NCBI GenBank assembly: GCA_030621975.1 | Contig: JAUXGQ010000150.1 | Location: forward strand, 1 to 5,672 | DNA from: Gammaproteobacteria bacterium | GTDB taxonomy: Bacteria > Pseudomonadota > Gammaproteobacteria > Chromatiales > Chromatiaceae | Length of the DNA: 5,672 nucleotides | Direction of reading: 5' to 3' | In this document: in pieces, positions 5,207 to 5,672 of the stretch | Numbering within the stretch: position 1 is the stretch's first letter | How the letters are laid out: every line of letters begins with the position of its first letter | Program-made: the position numbers and the translations under genes | Notes under the pieces: model-generated | What the model was told of the DNA's origin: nothing | What the model saw: the letters and a program-made list of their open reading frames with translations, nothing else | Database searches by the model: none

Positions 5207-5672
5207 TACCTGGCCTGGCGGCCCTCCTTGCGCGCGGTCACCTGGATGAAGTGGTAACCCTTCGGCGTGTTGACCATGCCGGACTGGCCAGGCTTCAGGC
5301 GGGTCATGGCCTCGACGAAGTTCGGCTCGAGGTGTATCCGCGCGCCGCGCTCGTTCACCGTCCCGAGCTCGCCCCCGCGCTCGCGCGTGCCGAGGTCGTC
5401 CGAGTACCGCAGGGCTAGCGCGGCGAAGTCCTGCCCCCTGAGTACGCCGTTCCTGACGGCCTCCACCCGGCCCTGCACCTCGGCCTGCCCGCGCTCCCTG
5501 CCGGTGCCCGGATCCTCCAGCGCGATGAAGATGTGGCGTACCGTACACTCGGCCGGGGTATCGTATCGGCGCTCGCGGTTCTGGTAGAACCAGATCATCA
5601 CCTCGGCGTCGCTGGGGTGCTCGGCGCCAAGGATGAGCTTTCTAATGAGGAGCCATCGCCTGACGACCGAGC
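5188..5672 (-). CDS. PpiC/parvulin-type peptidyl-prolyl cis-trans isomerase (5' end outside window)
   Basis: The frame is open through the right edge, so the start codon lies outside; about 160 codons are visible. The enzyme would catalyse cis-trans isomerisation of prolyl bonds during folding of exported proteins. Visible parvulin-domain features in order are VRHIFIAL (first strand), a helix ending FAALALRYSDD, the glycine-rich GGELGTV, FVEAMTRLKPGQSG, and the closing VNTPKGYHFIQVTAR. Before the domain, a helical segment (RRWLLIRKLIL) and SDAEVMIWFYQN resemble the linker helices of SurA/PpiC/EpsD-like foldases. A GTG-ATG pair at 5596-5601 could be mistaken for the start, but it lies inside this conserved pre-domain region. 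The parvulin frame passes into unrelated sequence after RYEDFRR, where the C-terminal domain takes over in another frame. Whether the intact protein is a foldase fused to that domain cannot be decided here. Confidence 0.8.

Overview
The window reads as a GC-rich chromosomal segment of a gammaproteobacterial, sulfur-oxidising type of organism (Chromatiales/Ectothiorhodospiraceae-like). This placement is inferred from three things: a secreted Gly/Tyr/Trp-rich protein that looks like a sulfur globule envelope protein, a large membrane-anchored multiheme cytochrome c, and REP/REPIN-type and ACAGGAT-type repeats common in such genomes. No rRNA, tRNA or CRISPR array was seen.

Layout from left to right. 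Bases 1-132 hold the possible 3' end of a plus-strand ORF whose TAG stop is also the first three bases of an inverted-repeat element (130-293) built from ACAGGAT units. Bases 326-3181 (minus) encode a 951-residue protein: five membrane helices, five CxxCH haem motifs, a haem-free middle domain and a C-terminal TPR array. The 227-bp AT-richer gap 3182-3408 separates it from a divergent plus-strand gene. This gap carries a perfect FNR/ANR-type palindrome and a candidate sigma70 promoter. Bases 3409-3765 (plus) encode the 118-residue sulfur-globule-like protein, closed by a strong Rho-independent terminator (3815-3847).

Bases 3766-4177 are non-coding and repeat-rich. They contain a 35-bp duplicate of the 3' end of the next gene, a 70-bp REPIN and an 18-bp tandem duplication. 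Bases 4178 to the right edge (minus) carry a PpiC/parvulin-type peptidyl-prolyl isomerase running in from outside the window. It continues out of frame, at about 5188-5206, into about 340 codons of a conserved C-terminal domain that I associate from memory with TPR and CRTAC1/ASPIC-type proteins. This is either a frameshifted fusion gene, two gene remnants joined by deletion, or a sequencing indel.

How the parts may work together is inference. The cytochrome and the PPIase/C-terminal-domain protein would both act at or outside the inner membrane, with the isomerase and TPR parts helping folding or assembly of envelope proteins. The sulfur-globule-like protein would coat stored sulfur in the periplasm. 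The palindrome between the two divergent genes suggests that at least one of them responds to oxygen or nitrogen oxides. No clearly novel system is visible. The most unusual items are the b-type-like/pentahaem/TPR architecture, the frameshifted PPIase fusion and the repeat-scarred 3' end beside it.
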